Shown one piece after another: positions 17,680 through 26,630 of a stretch of 64,000 nucleotides of DNA. This DNA is from Bradyrhizobium algeriense. GTDB lineage: Bacteria; Pseudomonadota; Alphaproteobacteria; Rhizobiales; Xanthobacteraceae. The stretch is from NCBI RefSeq assembly GCF_036924595.1, contig NZ_JAZHRV010000001.1:310001-374000 (forward strand). Reading direction: 5' to 3'. The stretch's first letter is position 1, and every line of letters starts with the position of its first letter. The notes beneath the pieces were generated by a model, which made no database searches, had not been told where the DNA came from, and worked only from the letters and a program-made list of their open reading frames with translations. The translations under genes were made by a program, and so were the position numbers.

Positions 17680-18486
17680 ATGACCGTACTGAAATGGCTG
17701 CTGATCGTCGTCTCAGTCGGTTACGTCTGTGGTCTGCTCGCCCTGTTCTTCGCGCAGCGCGCCGTTCTGTTTCCGGTGCCGACGACCGCGCGCACTGCGC
17801 CGCCAGCGGCGGGCTTTCCGGAAGCCGAAGAACATATCTTGACCACGGCTGATGGTGAGAAGGTCATCGTCTGGCACGTTCCGGCCAAGCCGGGCCGCCC
17901 GGTCGTCCTCTACTTCCATGGCAATGGCGATTATCTCGCCGGCTTCTTCGGCCGCTTTCGCAGCATCATCGCTGACGGGACCGGGGTCATCGCATTGTCC
18001 TATCGCGGCTATGCGGGCTCGACCGGGCAACCGAGCGAGCACGGATTGCTGCAGGACGCAGCTGTCGCCAATGCCTTTGCGGCCGCACGCTATCGCGCCG
18101 ACGACATCGTCGTCTGGGGTTTTTCGCTCGGCACCGGCGTTGCGGTGGCGCTTGCAGCGGAGCAGCGCATCGGAAGGCTGATCCTGGAAGCTCCCTATAC
18201 GTCGATCGCCGATGTCGCCGCGTCGGCGTTCTGGTTCGCACCGGTGCGTCTATTTATGCGGGATCAGTTCCGTTCCGACGCGCAGATCGCAAGCGTCAAG
18301 GTTCCGCTGCTCGTCATGCACGGTGCGCTCGATCCCACGATACCCGTTGCCTTTGGCGAGCGGCTGTTTGCGCTGGCGAACGAGCCGAAACGGTTTGTCC
18401 GGCTTGCCCGGGGCGGTCATAACGATCTGGATAATTTCGGCGCGATTGAAATCGCGCGAAATTTCATCAACCTTGCGAAGGGGTGA
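17680..18486 (+). CDS. Alpha/beta hydrolase with N-terminal membrane anchor
   Basis: Protein of 268 residues. A hydrophobic N-terminal helix (residues 4-26) anchors or exports it. The hydrolase fold follows: oxyanion-hole segment YFHGNGDYLAG, nucleophile elbow WGFSLGTG, the acid in HGALDPTIP and the histidine in GGHNDLDN. Resembles the Bem46/YtxM-like serine hydrolases of unknown substrate. AGGAAATTC precedes the ATG; it directly follows pntB. Confidence 0.88.
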   Translation: MTVLKWLLIVVSVGYVCGLLALFFAQRAVLFPVPTTARTAPPAAGFPEAEEHILTTADGEKVIVWHVPAKPGRPVVLYFHGNGDYLAGFFGRFRSIIADGTGVIALSYRGYAGSTGQPSEHGLLQDAAVANAFAAARYRADDIVVWGFSLGTGVAVALAAEQRIGRLILEAPYTSIADVAASAFWFAPVRLFMRDQFRSDAQIASVKVPLLVMHGALDPTIPVAFGERLFALANEPKRFVRLARGGHNDLDNFGAIEIARNFINLAKG

Positions 18487-18540
18487 TGGCTGCCCTCAGG
18501 GACGCATCTTGTGTCCACGACCCATTGGGGAGTTGACCGC

Positions 18541-19638
18541 ATGAGCGCACACGGACCAATGCCGAAATCGGCCTGGATATTCCCGGCGCTGGCGGTGCTG
18601 CTGTTTGCCGGGGCCACCGGCCTCGGGCTCGGCTTTACGCCGTCGGCCGGCGGGCTGTTGTTCGCGGCCGTGCTGCTGGCGGTCCTGTTCGGCACGGTGT
18701 TCGCAGCCGTGCATCATGCCGAGGTGATCGCCGAGCGGATCGGCGAGCCCTACGGCACGCTATTGTTGACGCTTGCGGTCACCATCATCGAGGTCGCGCT
18801 GATCGCCACCATCATGCTCGGCGAAAAGCCGCAGCCCGCGCTGGCGCGCGACACCGTGTTTGCGGTGGTGATGATCGTGTGCAACGGCCTCGTCGGCCTC
18901 TGCATCTTCATTGGCGGCCTGCGCTATCGCGAGCAGGATTTCCAGGTTTCCGGCGCCAACCTTTATCTCAGCGTGCTGTTCGTGCTGGCGACCATTACGC
19001 TGATCATGCCCAATTATACGCTGACGGCGCCGGGGCCGATCTATTCGGCAGCGCAGCTTGGCTTTGTGGACCTGGTCACGCTCATGCTCTACGGCGTGTT
19101 CCTTTATACCCAGACGATCCGGCACAGTGACTATTTCATCAAGGGAGGCGCCGGTGCTGCCACCGAAACCTCATCCCTGTCGAACCGGATGCTGGCGCTC
19201 AGCATTGCGCTGCTGCTTGTCTCGCTGCTTGCCGTGGTGCTTCTGGCAAAGAAATTTTCGCTCGTAGTCGATGTCGTAACCGCGATGATCGGCGCCCCAC
19301 CGGCGTTCGCGGGCGTACTGGTCGCGCTCCTCATTCTGCTCCCGGAGGGGGTCACCGCCATTGCAGCCGCGCGCAACAACGATCTGCAGAAGAGTATCAA
19401 TCTCGCGCTCGGATCGTCGCTGGCGACCATCGGGCTGACTATTCCCGCGGTCGGCCTGGCGACCTACGCGCTCGACAAGGAACTGGTGCTCGGGCTCAAC
19501 GGCCAGGGCATGGTACTGCTGCTGCTCACCTTCGCCCTCAGCATGCTCACCTTCGGCACCGGCCGCACCAACATCCTGTTCGGACTGGTGCATATGGTGG
19601 TGTTTGCCGTATTCGTGTTTATGGTGTTCGTGCCGTAG
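18541..19638 (+). CDS. Calcium/cation:proton antiporter (ChaA/Cax family)
   Basis: Membrane protein of about 365 residues with some eleven helices. The two alpha-repeat motifs with their acidic residues are visible: GEPYGTLLLTLAVTIIEVAL in the first half and ILLPEGVTAIAAARNNDLQ in the second. Such proteins exchange Ca2+, Na+ or K+ for protons across the inner membrane. I use the ATG at 18541, preceded by GGGGAG, rather than the in-frame GTG at 18511. Confidence 0.9.
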   Translation: MSAHGPMPKSAWIFPALAVLLFAGATGLGLGFTPSAGGLLFAAVLLAVLFGTVFAAVHHAEVIAERIGEPYGTLLLTLAVTIIEVALIATIMLGEKPQPALARDTVFAVVMIVCNGLVGLCIFIGGLRYREQDFQVSGANLYLSVLFVLATITLIMPNYTLTAPGPIYSAAQLGFVDLVTLMLYGVFLYTQTIRHSDYFIKGGAGAATETSSLSNRMLALSIALLLVSLLAVVLLAKKFSLVVDVVTAMIGAPPAFAGVLVALLILLPEGVTAIAAARNNDLQKSINLALGSSLATIGLTIPAVGLATYALDKELVLGLNGQGMVLLLLTFALSMLTFGTGRTNILFGLVHMVVFAVFVFMVFVP

Positions 19639-19659
19639 TTCTCCTGGAGTGAACCCGAT

Positions 19660-19944
19660 ATGCTTGCCGCCAAATCCGACGTTCAGGTCGACACCCCCGA
19701 AGTCCGCGTCACCGAGTGGCGGCTGGCGCCGGGCAGCGCCACCGGCCATCACACCCACGGGATGGATTACGTGATCGTGCCGGTGACCTCCGGCGAAATG
19801 ACCATCGTCGCGCCAACCGGCGAACGCACCAAGGCGCAGCTCGGGGCCGGCAAATCCTACTTCCGGAAGGCGGGCGTCCAGCACGACGTGCTCAACGAGA
19901 CGGCAGCCGAGATCGTGTTTCTGGAGGTCGAACTGAAGCCCTGA
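19660..19944 (+). CDS. Cupin-domain protein
   Basis: Protein of 94 residues forming a single small cupin barrel. Motif 1 is SATGHHTHGMDYVIVPVTSGE with its His pair, and motif 2 is YFRKAGVQHDVLNE. Likely binds a metal or a small acid. It starts 22 bases after the antiporter stop on the same strand and may be co-transcribed. Function unknown. Confidence 0.85.
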   Translation: MLAAKSDVQVDTPEVRVTEWRLAPGSATGHHTHGMDYVIVPVTSGEMTIVAPTGERTKAQLGAGKSYFRKAGVQHDVLNETAAEIVFLEVELKP

Positions 19945-20153
19945 CCAACCGCCGTGGAGCCGTGGCCCCGGGGGCCGGGCGGCGGCGGGAACCCGTTAAC
20001 CTCCCTGAAACGAAACCTGGATTTTCCAGATCGATCCAGGCCGGCGTTGCCCGGCCTGCACGGGAACTGCTGAATTGCCACCGATCCGTCGCAGTTGATC
20101 CCTCAATGTGCCTCAAAGTTCCTGCAATTGAGGGACCGCGGGGAGTGGCCTGA

Positions 20154-21218
20154 ATGTTGAATTACCTGAAGAAGTTCGCCGTAGACATCTTTCCCTCGGT
20201 GGCTGCGACCGTCATCGGGGCCTACATCGTCAACCACTACATCGTGACCAAGCCCAGCGCGGATGCTCCTGCCGCGGCGGCGTCGACTGCCAATCCCAAG
20301 GGGGATGGCAAGGCGGAAGCCAAATCCGACGCCAAGTCCGAATCCGCCAAGTCCGAATCCAAGTCGGCCGACACCACGGCCAGTGTCAGCAACCTCCCGG
20401 CCGCCGGCGTCAAGGCGAGGGGAATCTCCGAGAAAGCCATCATGGAGAAGACCGCTGCCGAACGGCCGGCGGTGGTCGAAAAGGCCCAGGAAAAGACTGA
20501 CGCGAAGACCGAAGCAAAGGCTGACGCCAAGCCCGATACCAAGTCCGCCGATACCAAGTCCGCCGATTCCAAGTCCGATGCGAAATCGGCCGAAAGTCCG
20601 GCCGACGCCGACCAGAGCCGCCATGCAGCGGCGCCGCGCGAAAAGGAAAAGATCAGAGTCATATTGCCGTCGCCCGTGCAGCCCAAGAATTCCTCTCCCG
20701 TGAATTCCTCGGCGGCGCCGGTTGTGGCGGCCGCGCCGGCTGCTCCGGTCGAGACCGCGGTTGCACCGGATGAACGGCGCGATGCCAACGATCTGGCGCG
20801 TGCTGCGATCGAGCGCCTGCGCGCCAACGGCGAAGCCTCTCCGCGCGCCGCGGAGACGGCTCGCGCTCCCGAGGCGCCCAGGGTCGCGAACGCGCCTGTC
20901 GTTACGAACGCGCCCGTGGTCGCCAATGCGGCTGCAGCCGCGAATGCGCCCGCGCTTCGTCCGCTGCCGCCGCCGATCATGGTCTCGGGCTCGCCGGCCG
21001 GCGAGCCCTATGGTCAAGCTCCGTCACCGGCGCGGCCGCCTTATGCCGAAGCCGTCAACCCGAACCGCCCGACCCCGCCCGCCGATATTCCGGTCTCGCG
21101 CCCGCTCGATCTGCGTGCCGAAGTGGCCGAACCTTCCGTGCGCGAACGCGCCACGGCGGCTGCCGAGGACGCGCTATCGACGGCGAAGTCGATCTTCCAC
21201 GCGGTGCTGCCGAAATAA
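20154..21218 (+). CDS. Membrane-anchored low-complexity protein
   Basis: Protein of 354 residues. A single hydrophobic helix (about residues 8-29, FAVDIFPSVAATVIGAYIV) is followed by a long disordered region rich in Ala, Lys, Asp, Ser and Pro, including the repeated word KSADTKSADSKSDAKSAES around residues 125-145, and a final helix near AAAEDALSTAKSIFHAVLPK. The strand is decided by the ribosome site (GGGGAGTGGCCTGA) and the sensible N-terminal membrane helix; the opposite strand has long but Arg-rich shadow frames. No family recognised. Confidence 0.65.
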   Translation: MLNYLKKFAVDIFPSVAATVIGAYIVNHYIVTKPSADAPAAAASTANPKGDGKAEAKSDAKSESAKSESKSADTTASVSNLPAAGVKARGISEKAIMEKTAAERPAVVEKAQEKTDAKTEAKADAKPDTKSADTKSADSKSDAKSAESPADADQSRHAAAPREKEKIRVILPSPVQPKNSSPVNSSAAPVVAAAPAAPVETAVAPDERRDANDLARAAIERLRANGEASPRAAETARAPEAPRVANAPVVTNAPVVANAAAAANAPALRPLPPPIMVSGSPAGEPYGQAPSPARPPYAEAVNPNRPTPPADIPVSRPLDLRAEVAEPSVRERATAAAEDALSTAKSIFHAVLPK

Positions 21219-21328
21219 AGTCTATGGCGTCTTCGGGCGAGGCATGCCCTCGGATTTGATCCGGGGGCTTGTGCTTGGCGCAAGCAAAGCTGCAGCCAGA
21301 TTCCGATTCAATCAAAACCGGAAAAACC

Positions 21329-21994
21329 TTAGCCGCCGGTGCGCGCGAGGCCGCTTCGCGCGGCTTCGTCCTTGGGGCGGAGCGCGAGCGCGCGGCCGTA
21401 GGAGGTGAACGCCTTGGCCTTGTCGCCCAGACGTTCATAGGTGACGCCGCGAGCCGACCAGGCTTGCGCGCTGTTGGAGTCGGCCTGCACCGCCTCGTCG
21501 AGATCGGAAGCGGCTTCCTTTGCCTTGTCGATGGCGAGGTAGCTGGTTGCACGCGCCAGCAGCGGCTCGACCCGTTGTGGCGTCAGGCCGTTGGCTGCGG
21601 TGAAATCCGCGATCGCCTGCTCATGCCGCTTGTCGGTCTGATAGATCAGCCCGCGGCCGTACAGGGCCTGCACATTGTAGGGATCGAGTGCCAGCGCGCG
21701 GTCGAATTCCGCCAGCGCTTCTTCGGTCTTGCCGGATTTGGCGAGAGTCTGGCCGCGCGTGGCGTAGCCTTGGGCGTCGCCGGCGCCTTGCCCGCTGATC
21801 GTGCCGGTAGGCTTCTGCTCGGCGGCCTGTGGCTTCTCCTTGTCCGCCCCCCATGATCCCAGGTCGAACGAACAGCCGCCGAGAGGAAAGGTGAGAACGA
21901 TCGCCAGCAGCGCGATGGGTGCGGCCGTGAAGCGCGAAGCGCAGGGCGTGAAGCGCAAAGCGCAGGGAAAGGCATTGCAATCCGTAACGGCCAT
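21329..21994 (-). CDS. TPR-repeat lipoprotein
   Basis: Protein of about 221 residues. The signal peptide ends in a lipobox (VLTFPLGGC), so it is probably lipid-modified and periplasmic. After a Gly/Lys linker there are at least three tetratricopeptide repeats, with typical words AEFDRALALDPYNVQALYGR and YERLGDKAKAFTSYGRALAL. TPR proteins act as scaffolds in envelope complexes. I start it at the ATG at 21994; the frame is open to 22063. The N-terminal coding region contains a 21-base tandem duplication. Confidence 0.8.
   Translation of the reverse strand: MAVTDCNAFPCALRFTPCASRFTAAPIALLAIVLTFPLGGCSFDLGSWGADKEKPQAAEQKPTGTISGQGAGDAQGYATRGQTLAKSGKTEEALAEFDRALALDPYNVQALYGRGLIYQTDKRHEQAIADFTAANGLTPQRVEPLLARATSYLAIDKAKEAASDLDEAVQADSNSAQAWSARGVTYERLGDKAKAFTSYGRALALRPKDEAARSGLARTGG
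21927..21968. repeat. 21-bp tandem duplication in the lipoprotein signal region
   Basis: GTGAAGCGCGAAGCGCAGGG and GTGAAGCGCAAAGCGCAGGG begin 21 bases apart (21927 and 21948), differing at one position. The repeat is a multiple of three, so it adds a 7-residue repeat (CALRFTP / CASRFTA) to the region before the hydrophobic core of the signal peptide. Confidence 0.6.
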
Positions 21995-22172
21995 GCAGCG
22001 GAATACTCTCGCTTGTCCAATGCAGCATAGATAACCCGATGAGTCGCAAAATGCATCGGTCAAAATAGCAGCAATGGCCGAAGGAGATGTGGATCGAGCG
22101 CGCTGCTCATACCGGAGCCGATTATTCCATACGGCTGGATCTGCGATGGCGAAAACAAAAACGGCCCAAACA

Positions 22173-22200
22173 AAAACGCGGGCCCCGAGGCCCGCGTTTT
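22173..22200 (-). terminator. Rho-independent terminator of rpsU
   Basis: On the minus strand the stem CGCGGGCC-TCGG-GGCCCGCG is followed by TTTTTGTTT. It lies 22 bases beyond the rpsU stop. Confidence 0.85.
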
Positions 22201-22221
22201 CAATTCAAACTCTGTAGATGC

Positions 22222-22527
22222 TCAGCGCGGTCCGCGCGGACCTGCGCCCGGGCCACCACGGCCGCCAGCGCCACCACGCTCGCCACCGGGACCAGCGCCG
22301 AACACCGGCTTGGGCTTCATCGGCAGCAGGCCTTCGCGCTGCAGCTTCTTGCGGGCCAGCTTGCGCGCGCGGCGCACGGCTTCGGCCTTTTCACGGGCCT
22401 TCTTCTCGGAGGGCTTTTCGTAGTGTCCGCGGAGCTTCATCTCGCGGAAAATACCCTCGCGCTGCATCTTCTTCTTCAGCGCCTTGAGGGCTTGATCGAC
22501 ATTGTTATCGCGGACGAGAACCTGCAC
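22222..22527 (-). CDS. rpsU: 30S ribosomal protein S21
   Basis: Protein of 101 residues. The first 70 residues are canonical S21: [20 protein letters not shown], then the basic stretch around [20 protein letters not shown] and [10 protein letters not shown]. The last 30 residues form a Gly/Arg/Pro-rich tail ([20 protein letters not shown]) that S21 of enterobacteria lacks (about 71 residues). A strong terminator follows. S21 helps the 30S subunit select mRNAs at initiation. Confidence 0.95.
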   Translation of the reverse strand: MQVLVRDNNVDQALKALKKKMQREGIFREMKLRGHYEKPSEKKAREKAEAVRRARKLARKKLQREGLLPMKPKPVFGAGPGGERGGAGGRGGPGAGPRGPR

Positions 22528-22722
22528 GCGGCATCCTCTTTCAATTGATCGGATAGGAATTCTGGTAAAGTGAAGGGCCGGCGAAAGGCCTGGCCCTTAC
22601 CCTGAGCGCGGGCATGTAGCAGACAAATCCGCAGATGTCCACCTGAGAAGCCGGTTTCCAGCCCCGGAAAGCCACTAATATCAGCGGGATTCGGCCTGTG
22701 CTCCCCGGTTTTTTCAAATAAC

Positions 22723-22739
22723 GAGCCCTTCACGGGCTC
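22723..22739. promoter_or_regulatory. Hairpin in the aqpZ-rpsU divergent region
   Basis: GAGCCC (22723-22728) and GGGCTC (22734-22739) form a 6-bp stem with loop TTCAC, followed on the plus strand by TCTCT. It lies 40 bases before the aqpZ start and may be a leader attenuator or a weak terminator. Confidence 0.4.
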
Positions 22740-22778
22740 TCTCTAGCATCCGGCAACCTAAACATGCAGGAGGCGAGT

Positions 22779-23501
22779 ATGAACACCAAAAAATATACCG
22801 CTGAAGCGATCGGCACGTTTTGGCTCACTTTTGCGGGATGCGGCAGCGCGGTCATCGCCGCCGGTTTTCCGCAGGTCGGTATCGGCCTGGTTGGCGTGTC
22901 CCTGGCGTTCGGCCTGAGCGTCGTCACCATGGCCTATGCGATCGGCCACATTTCGGGATGCCATCTCAACCCCGCCGTCACGATCGGCCTCGCGGCCGGC
23001 GGACGGTTTCCGGCGCAGCAGATCGTTCCTTACGTGATCGCGCAGGTGATCGGCGCGGTCGTTGCCGCGGCGTTGCTCTATGTGATCGCAAGCGGCGCGC
23101 CCGGCTTCGATCTGGCCAAGGGCTTTGCCTCCAACGGCTATGACGCGCATTCGCCCGGGCAGTACAACATGATGGTCTGCTTCATCACCGAGGTGGTGAT
23201 GACCATGATGTTCCTGTTCATCATCATGGGCGCCACCCACGGCAAGGCGCCTGCGGGCTTTGCGCCGCTCGCTATCGGCCTGGCGCTGGTGATGATCCAT
23301 CTCGTCAGCATTCCCGTCACCAACACGTCGGTGAATCCCGCGCGCAGCACCGGGCCTGCGCTGTTCGTCGGCGGCTGGGCGCTGGCGCAGCTCTGGCTGT
23401 TCTGGGTTGCGCCCCTGATCGGCGGTGCGCTCGGCGGCGTGATCTATCGCTGGCTCAGCGAGGAGCCGGCCGGTGTCGTAGAAGGCTTGAAAACAGCCTG
23501 A
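22779..23501 (+). CDS. aqpZ: Aquaporin Z
   Basis: Water channel of about 240 residues with six membrane helices and both half-helix signature motifs: [12 protein letters not shown] in the first half and [19 protein letters not shown] in the second, which includes the Arg of the selectivity filter. ATG at 22779 has AGGAGGCGAGT directly upstream. Divergent from rpsU. Confidence 0.95.
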   Translation: MNTKKYTAEAIGTFWLTFAGCGSAVIAAGFPQVGIGLVGVSLAFGLSVVTMAYAIGHISGCHLNPAVTIGLAAGGRFPAQQIVPYVIAQVIGAVVAAALLYVIASGAPGFDLAKGFASNGYDAHSPGQYNMMVCFITEVVMTMMFLFIIMGATHGKAPAGFAPLAIGLALVMIHLVSIPVTNTSVNPARSTGPALFVGGWALAQLWLFWVAPLIGGALGGVIYRWLSEEPAGVVEGLKTA

Positions 23502-23537
23502 TCTTTTAAACGCGCCCGGCGAAGCAGAGCAGGCACG

Positions 23538-24641
23538 CTATTTTTTGCTTGCCGGAGCCACTTCGGTGACATGGCCCATCTTGCGGCCCGGCCGCGGCGC
23601 GCCCTTGCCGTAGAGGTGAACGGTGGCGCCGGGCACCGTCAGCCATTGCTCGTAATCGAGGATATCGTCGCCGATCAGGTTGGTCATGGTGACCTGGCCG
23701 TGACGTACCGGCTTGCCGAGCGGCCAGCCGGCGATCGCCCTGATGTGCTGCTCGAACTGGGAGATCGAGGCGCCGTCCAGCGTCCAGTGGCCGGAATTAT
23801 GCACCCGTGGCGCAATCTCGTTGACCAGCACATGCGGTCCGCCGTTTCCGGCGACCACGAACAATTCGACTGCAAGCACGCCGACATAGTCAAGCGCGTT
23901 GGCGATCTTCTCGGCGACCGCACGCGCGTCTGCGGTCAGCGCATCCGAGATCGCAGCGGGCACGCGCGAGAATTTCAGGATGTGATCGCGGTGCTCGTTT
24001 TCGGTGACATCGTAGCATTCGACCTGACCGTCGACTGAGCGCGCGGCGATCACAGAGATCTCGCGCTCGAATGGAACGAAGGCTTCGAGGATCGCGGATT
24101 TGGTGCCGAGGTCTTGCCAGACTTGAGCGGGGTCGTCGCCTTCGCGAATGATCGCCTGGCCCTTGCCGTCATAGCCGAAGCGGCGGGTCTTGATCACGGC
24201 GGGAAGGCCGATGCGTGCAATGGCGCTCCGCAGCGTTTCCACCGACGACACGTCAGCATAGTCGGCGGTGTCGATGCCGAGCCGCTTGACGAAATCTTTT
24301 TCGATCAGCCGGTCCTGCGTGGTTTCGAGGATCCTCTGCGCCGGCAATACCGGACGCCGCGCGGCCAGCACCATGGCGGTGGCGGCCGGCACGTTCTCGA
24401 ATTCATAGGTGATGACATCGACATCGTTGGCGAACAACTCCAGCGCCTCGACGTCGGCATATTCGGCACAGGTCGCGTTAAGCACCACGTCGAAGGCGGG
24501 CGAATCCGGGTCCGGCGAAAACACCTGGCATCTGAGGCCAAGGCGCGCCGCCGCCATCGCCAGCATCCGGCCCAATTGTCCACCGCCGAGAATTCCGATG
24601 GTATCGCCCGGCTTCAGCTTCACCTTGCCTGAAGCCGTCAC
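23538..24641 (-). CDS. purK: N5-carboxyaminoimidazole ribonucleotide synthase
   Basis: ATP-grasp enzyme of purine synthesis that carboxylates AIR to N5-CAIR using ATP and bicarbonate. The 367-residue protein shows the N-terminal nucleotide fold [23 protein letters not shown]-grasp residues around [16 protein letters not shown] and the catalytic end [15 protein letters not shown]. It starts with GTG inside the purE stop (GTGA), 7 bases after GGAGGG, so it is translationally coupled to purE. Confidence 0.95.
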   Translation of the reverse strand: MTASGKVKLKPGDTIGILGGGQLGRMLAMAAARLGLRCQVFSPDPDSPAFDVVLNATCAEYADVEALELFANDVDVITYEFENVPAATAMVLAARRPVLPAQRILETTQDRLIEKDFVKRLGIDTADYADVSSVETLRSAIARIGLPAVIKTRRFGYDGKGQAIIREGDDPAQVWQDLGTKSAILEAFVPFEREISVIAARSVDGQVECYDVTENEHRDHILKFSRVPAAISDALTADARAVAEKIANALDYVGVLAVELFVVAGNGGPHVLVNEIAPRVHNSGHWTLDGASISQFEQHIRAIAGWPLGKPVRHGQVTMTNLIGDDILDYEQWLTVPGATVHLYGKGAPRPGRKMGHVTEVAPASKK

Positions 24642-25126
24642 GCCGATCCCTCCGGGCGCTCGTTGACGGCGTCGGTCTGCTGCTTGCGCCAGGCGGCCAA
24701 TCGCGTTGCCAGCGCCGCGTCATTCAGCGCGAGCACGCTTGCTGCGAGCAGTGCGGCGTTGATGGCGCCGGCCTTTCCGATCGCCAGCGTGCCGACGGGA
24801 ACGCCGGCCGGCATCTGCACGATCGAGTACAGCGAATCGATCCCCGACAGCGCCCTGGATTCGACGGGAACACCGAACACCGGCAGTTCCGTCAGCGCCG
24901 CCGCCATGCCCGGCAAATGCGCCGCGCCGCCGGCGCCGGCGATAATGACCTTGAAGCCGGCCGCCTTGGCGCCCTTGGCGAAGGCGAACAGCCGGTCCGG
25001 GGTCCGGTGGGCCGAGACGATGCGCTTTTCGCAGTCGATCCCGAGCGCCGTCAGCGTCTCGGCGGCGTGGCGCATGGTCTCCCAGTCGGACTGGCTGCCC
25101 ATGATGATGGCGATGGGTGCGGTCAT
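24638..25126 (-). CDS. purE: N5-carboxyaminoimidazole ribonucleotide mutase
   Basis: Class I PurE, 162 residues, converting N5-CAIR to CAIR. The signature [20 protein letters not shown] at the N-terminus, [16 protein letters not shown] and the [13 protein letters not shown] loop are all present. First gene of the purEK pair. Confidence 0.96.
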   Translation of the reverse strand: MTAPIAIIMGSQSDWETMRHAAETLTALGIDCEKRIVSAHRTPDRLFAFAKGAKAAGFKVIIAGAGGAAHLPGMAAALTELPVFGVPVESRALSGIDSLYSIVQMPAGVPVGTLAIGKAGAINAALLAASVLALNDAALATRLAAWRKQQTDAVNERPEGSA

Positions 25127-25277
25127 CTCGTCAATTCTGTTCGGGAATCCAGAAACATAGGCCGATTATAGGGTCGACCCGGGGCTCATCCAAGGCGTGG
25201 CAAGGGATCAGGAATGGACTATCCTGTCTTGGTGAATCCCGGCAAGCCTTCATAAGCAAGCCTGCACAGGGAAGGCC

Positions 25278-25961
25278 ATGAAGAAGAAAACCAGGGCGAC
25301 CGCCTCCAGGGCCGGAAAACGCCTCAAAAGCGCGGCTTCCGGGCAAAAAGCCGCACCGCGGCGGTCATCCGCGCCGGGATCCCGGCCGCCGGCAGTGTCT
25401 AACGGCACCAAGGCGACGATTCGCCGGCTGAAGGCGGAACTGGCCCGGACGCAGGCGCAGATCGAGGAACTTCAGGCCTCCGCCGATACCGACTTCCTGC
25501 TGGGCATCCCGAACCGGCGCGGCTTCGAGCGCGAGCTCAATCGCGCGATTGCCTACATCAAGCGCTATCGTGCCGGCGGTGCCTTGGTCGTGCTCGACGT
25601 CGATCGCTTGAAGCCGATCAACGACGCCTTCGGACACGCCGCAGGCGACCAGGTGCTCAAGGCCATCGTCACGACGCTGCTCGCGCAGGTGCGCGCTTCC
25701 GATGTGGTCGGCCGGCTCGGTGGCGACGAGTTCGCGCTGCTGTTGTGGAATCTCAGCGAGACCGATGCCAGGGCCAAGGCGGCCGCGCTGGAGGAAGCGA
25801 TCGATCGCCTCGCCTTCGAGTTCGATGGCCGCACCATTACCGCGGGCGCCTCCGCGGGCGTCTCTGTTCTCGATACCCACTCCGAAGCCGGCCGCGCGCT
25901 GGAAGCGGCCGACAGCGCCATGTATGTGCGCAAGGCGCTGCGGCGGCACGAGGCGTCGTGA
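25278..25961 (+). CDS. Diguanylate cyclase with basic N-terminus
   Basis: Single-domain GGDEF protein of 227 residues that should make cyclic di-GMP. The active site RLGGDEFALLL is intact and the inhibitory I-site RASD lies five residues before it, so product inhibition is expected. The first 45 residues are very basic (many Lys, Arg, Ser, Pro) and probably disordered; a short coiled coil (IRRLKAELARTQAQIEEL) links them to the catalytic domain. No sensor domain or membrane segment is present. AGGGAAGGCC precedes the ATG. Confidence 0.92.
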   Translation: MKKKTRATASRAGKRLKSAASGQKAAPRRSSAPGSRPPAVSNGTKATIRRLKAELARTQAQIEELQASADTDFLLGIPNRRGFERELNRAIAYIKRYRAGGALVVLDVDRLKPINDAFGHAAGDQVLKAIVTTLLAQVRASDVVGRLGGDEFALLLWNLSETDARAKAAALEEAIDRLAFEFDGRTITAGASAGVSVLDTHSEAGRALEAADSAMYVRKALRRHEAS

Positions 25962-25975
25962 AGAGCTTGAGATCT

Positions 25976-26063
25976 GTAGGGTGGGCAAAGGCTCGCTTGC
26001 GCCGTGCCCACCGTATATCTGGCAAGCATGATGGTGGGCACGCTTGCGCGTTGCCCACCTACG
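25976..26063. repeat. GTAGGGTGGGC palindromic repeat
   Basis: Begins GTAGGGTGGGCAAAGGC and ends GCGCGTTGCCCACCTAC, two arms of an imperfect inverted repeat with an internal GTGCCCACC / GGTGGGCAC pair. A second member is at 51909-51995. It lies between the diguanylate cyclase and the convergent small gene at 26078. Confidence 0.75.
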
Positions 26064-26077
26064 AATGCCGACGATCC

Positions 26078-26329
26078 CTACAGCCCGCTGAGATCATCCG
26101 GCACATCGCCGAACTTGCGCAGCAACTTCGCGTCGCCGAATTCGCCGATCATCGGATCGCCGCTGCGGCTGAAGGCGACGGCGCCGATGCTGCCGGCCAT
26201 TCGCGACATCATCTCGGCGCGCCGTAACGCGGTCGTCGGGCTCTGGCATTCTTCCGCGGCTCCCGCCATCGGCGAACCGCTATCGTCCTGCAGGAATGGC
26301 ATTGCGACGTAATAAGTGACATCGGCCAT
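26078..26329 (-). CDS. Small conserved protein, likely SOS-linked (second gene)
   Basis: Protein of 83 residues starting MADVTYYVAMPFLQDDSGSP. It has a beta-rich N-terminus, a central region with CQSPTTALRRAEMMSRM, and the closing block DAKLLRKFGDVPDDLSGL. I believe this is a conserved hypothetical family of Bradyrhizobium relatives, with no known function. It lies 23 bases downstream of the small gene at 26353 on the same strand, so it is probably in the same LexA-controlled transcript. Confidence 0.65.
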   Translation of the reverse strand: MADVTYYVAMPFLQDDSGSPMAGAAEECQSPTTALRRAEMMSRMAGSIGAVAFSRSGDPMIGEFGDAKLLRKFGDVPDDLSGL

Positions 26330-26352
26330 TGGTTCGCTCCGGGTTTGGTGGA

Positions 26353-26581
26353 TCAGGCAGCGTCGCTCTCCGTATGGGAGGTTCGCGCCGGCACGCAGCC
26401 GGCGGCGATTGCCGCCTGCAATTCCTCCAGTTCGGTTTCCAGATACTCGTTCGCCATGATCAGCGCCTTGATGGTCGAGCGTAGATTGCCGTCGCACATC
26501 GCGATGGCCTGGTCGCAGGCCTGCTCAACGGCTGTTGTCGGACAGTGGAGGGGTGACGGACATGGATGATGTGACGGACAT
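26353..26581 (-). CDS. Small coiled-coil protein behind a LexA box, apparent frameshift
   Basis: The conserved part reads EQACDQAIAMCDGNLRSTIK and then ALIMANEYLETELEELQAAI, a helical, probably coiled-coil segment. Its own frame stays open up to 26649, but the N-terminal 40 residues of that frame are Cys/Pro/His-rich and run through the promoter. A better start is the ATG at 26581, with GGGAG 7 bases upstream, reading MSVTSSMSVTPPLSDNSR; this frame stops at 26525 just as the conserved frame begins. A one-base shift near 26530 would join them. So the gene is either frameshifted, or starts at another codon such as the internal ATG. Family unknown to me by name. Confidence 0.5.
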
Positions 26582-26615
26582 GGCGGAACTCCCGAGGCTG
26601 GCGGCAGGGTGATAT

Positions 26616-26630
26616 GTTCCCTTTTTGTTC
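26616..26630 (-). promoter_or_regulatory. LexA (SOS) box inside a sigma-70-type promoter
   Basis: GTTC-CCTTTTT-GTTC on the plus strand (GAAC-n7-GAAC on the minus strand) is an exact match to the alphaproteobacterial LexA operator. On the minus strand TTGACT (26642-26637) is a good -35 element and AACATA/CATATC about 18 bases on is a possible -10, so the box lies in the promoter of the small gene starting at 26581, 34 bases upstream of its ATG. Confidence 0.7.

Noticed and set aside
20520..20600. Possible repeat array in DNA near KSADTKSADS
   Set aside because: The repetition is in frame and explained by a low-complexity protein segment.
20103..21017. Minus-strand frames of 304 and 247 codons opposite the low-complexity membrane protein
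   Set aside because: Products are Arg/Gly or Ala/Ser shadows; the plus frame has a ribosome site and a proper N-terminal membrane helix.
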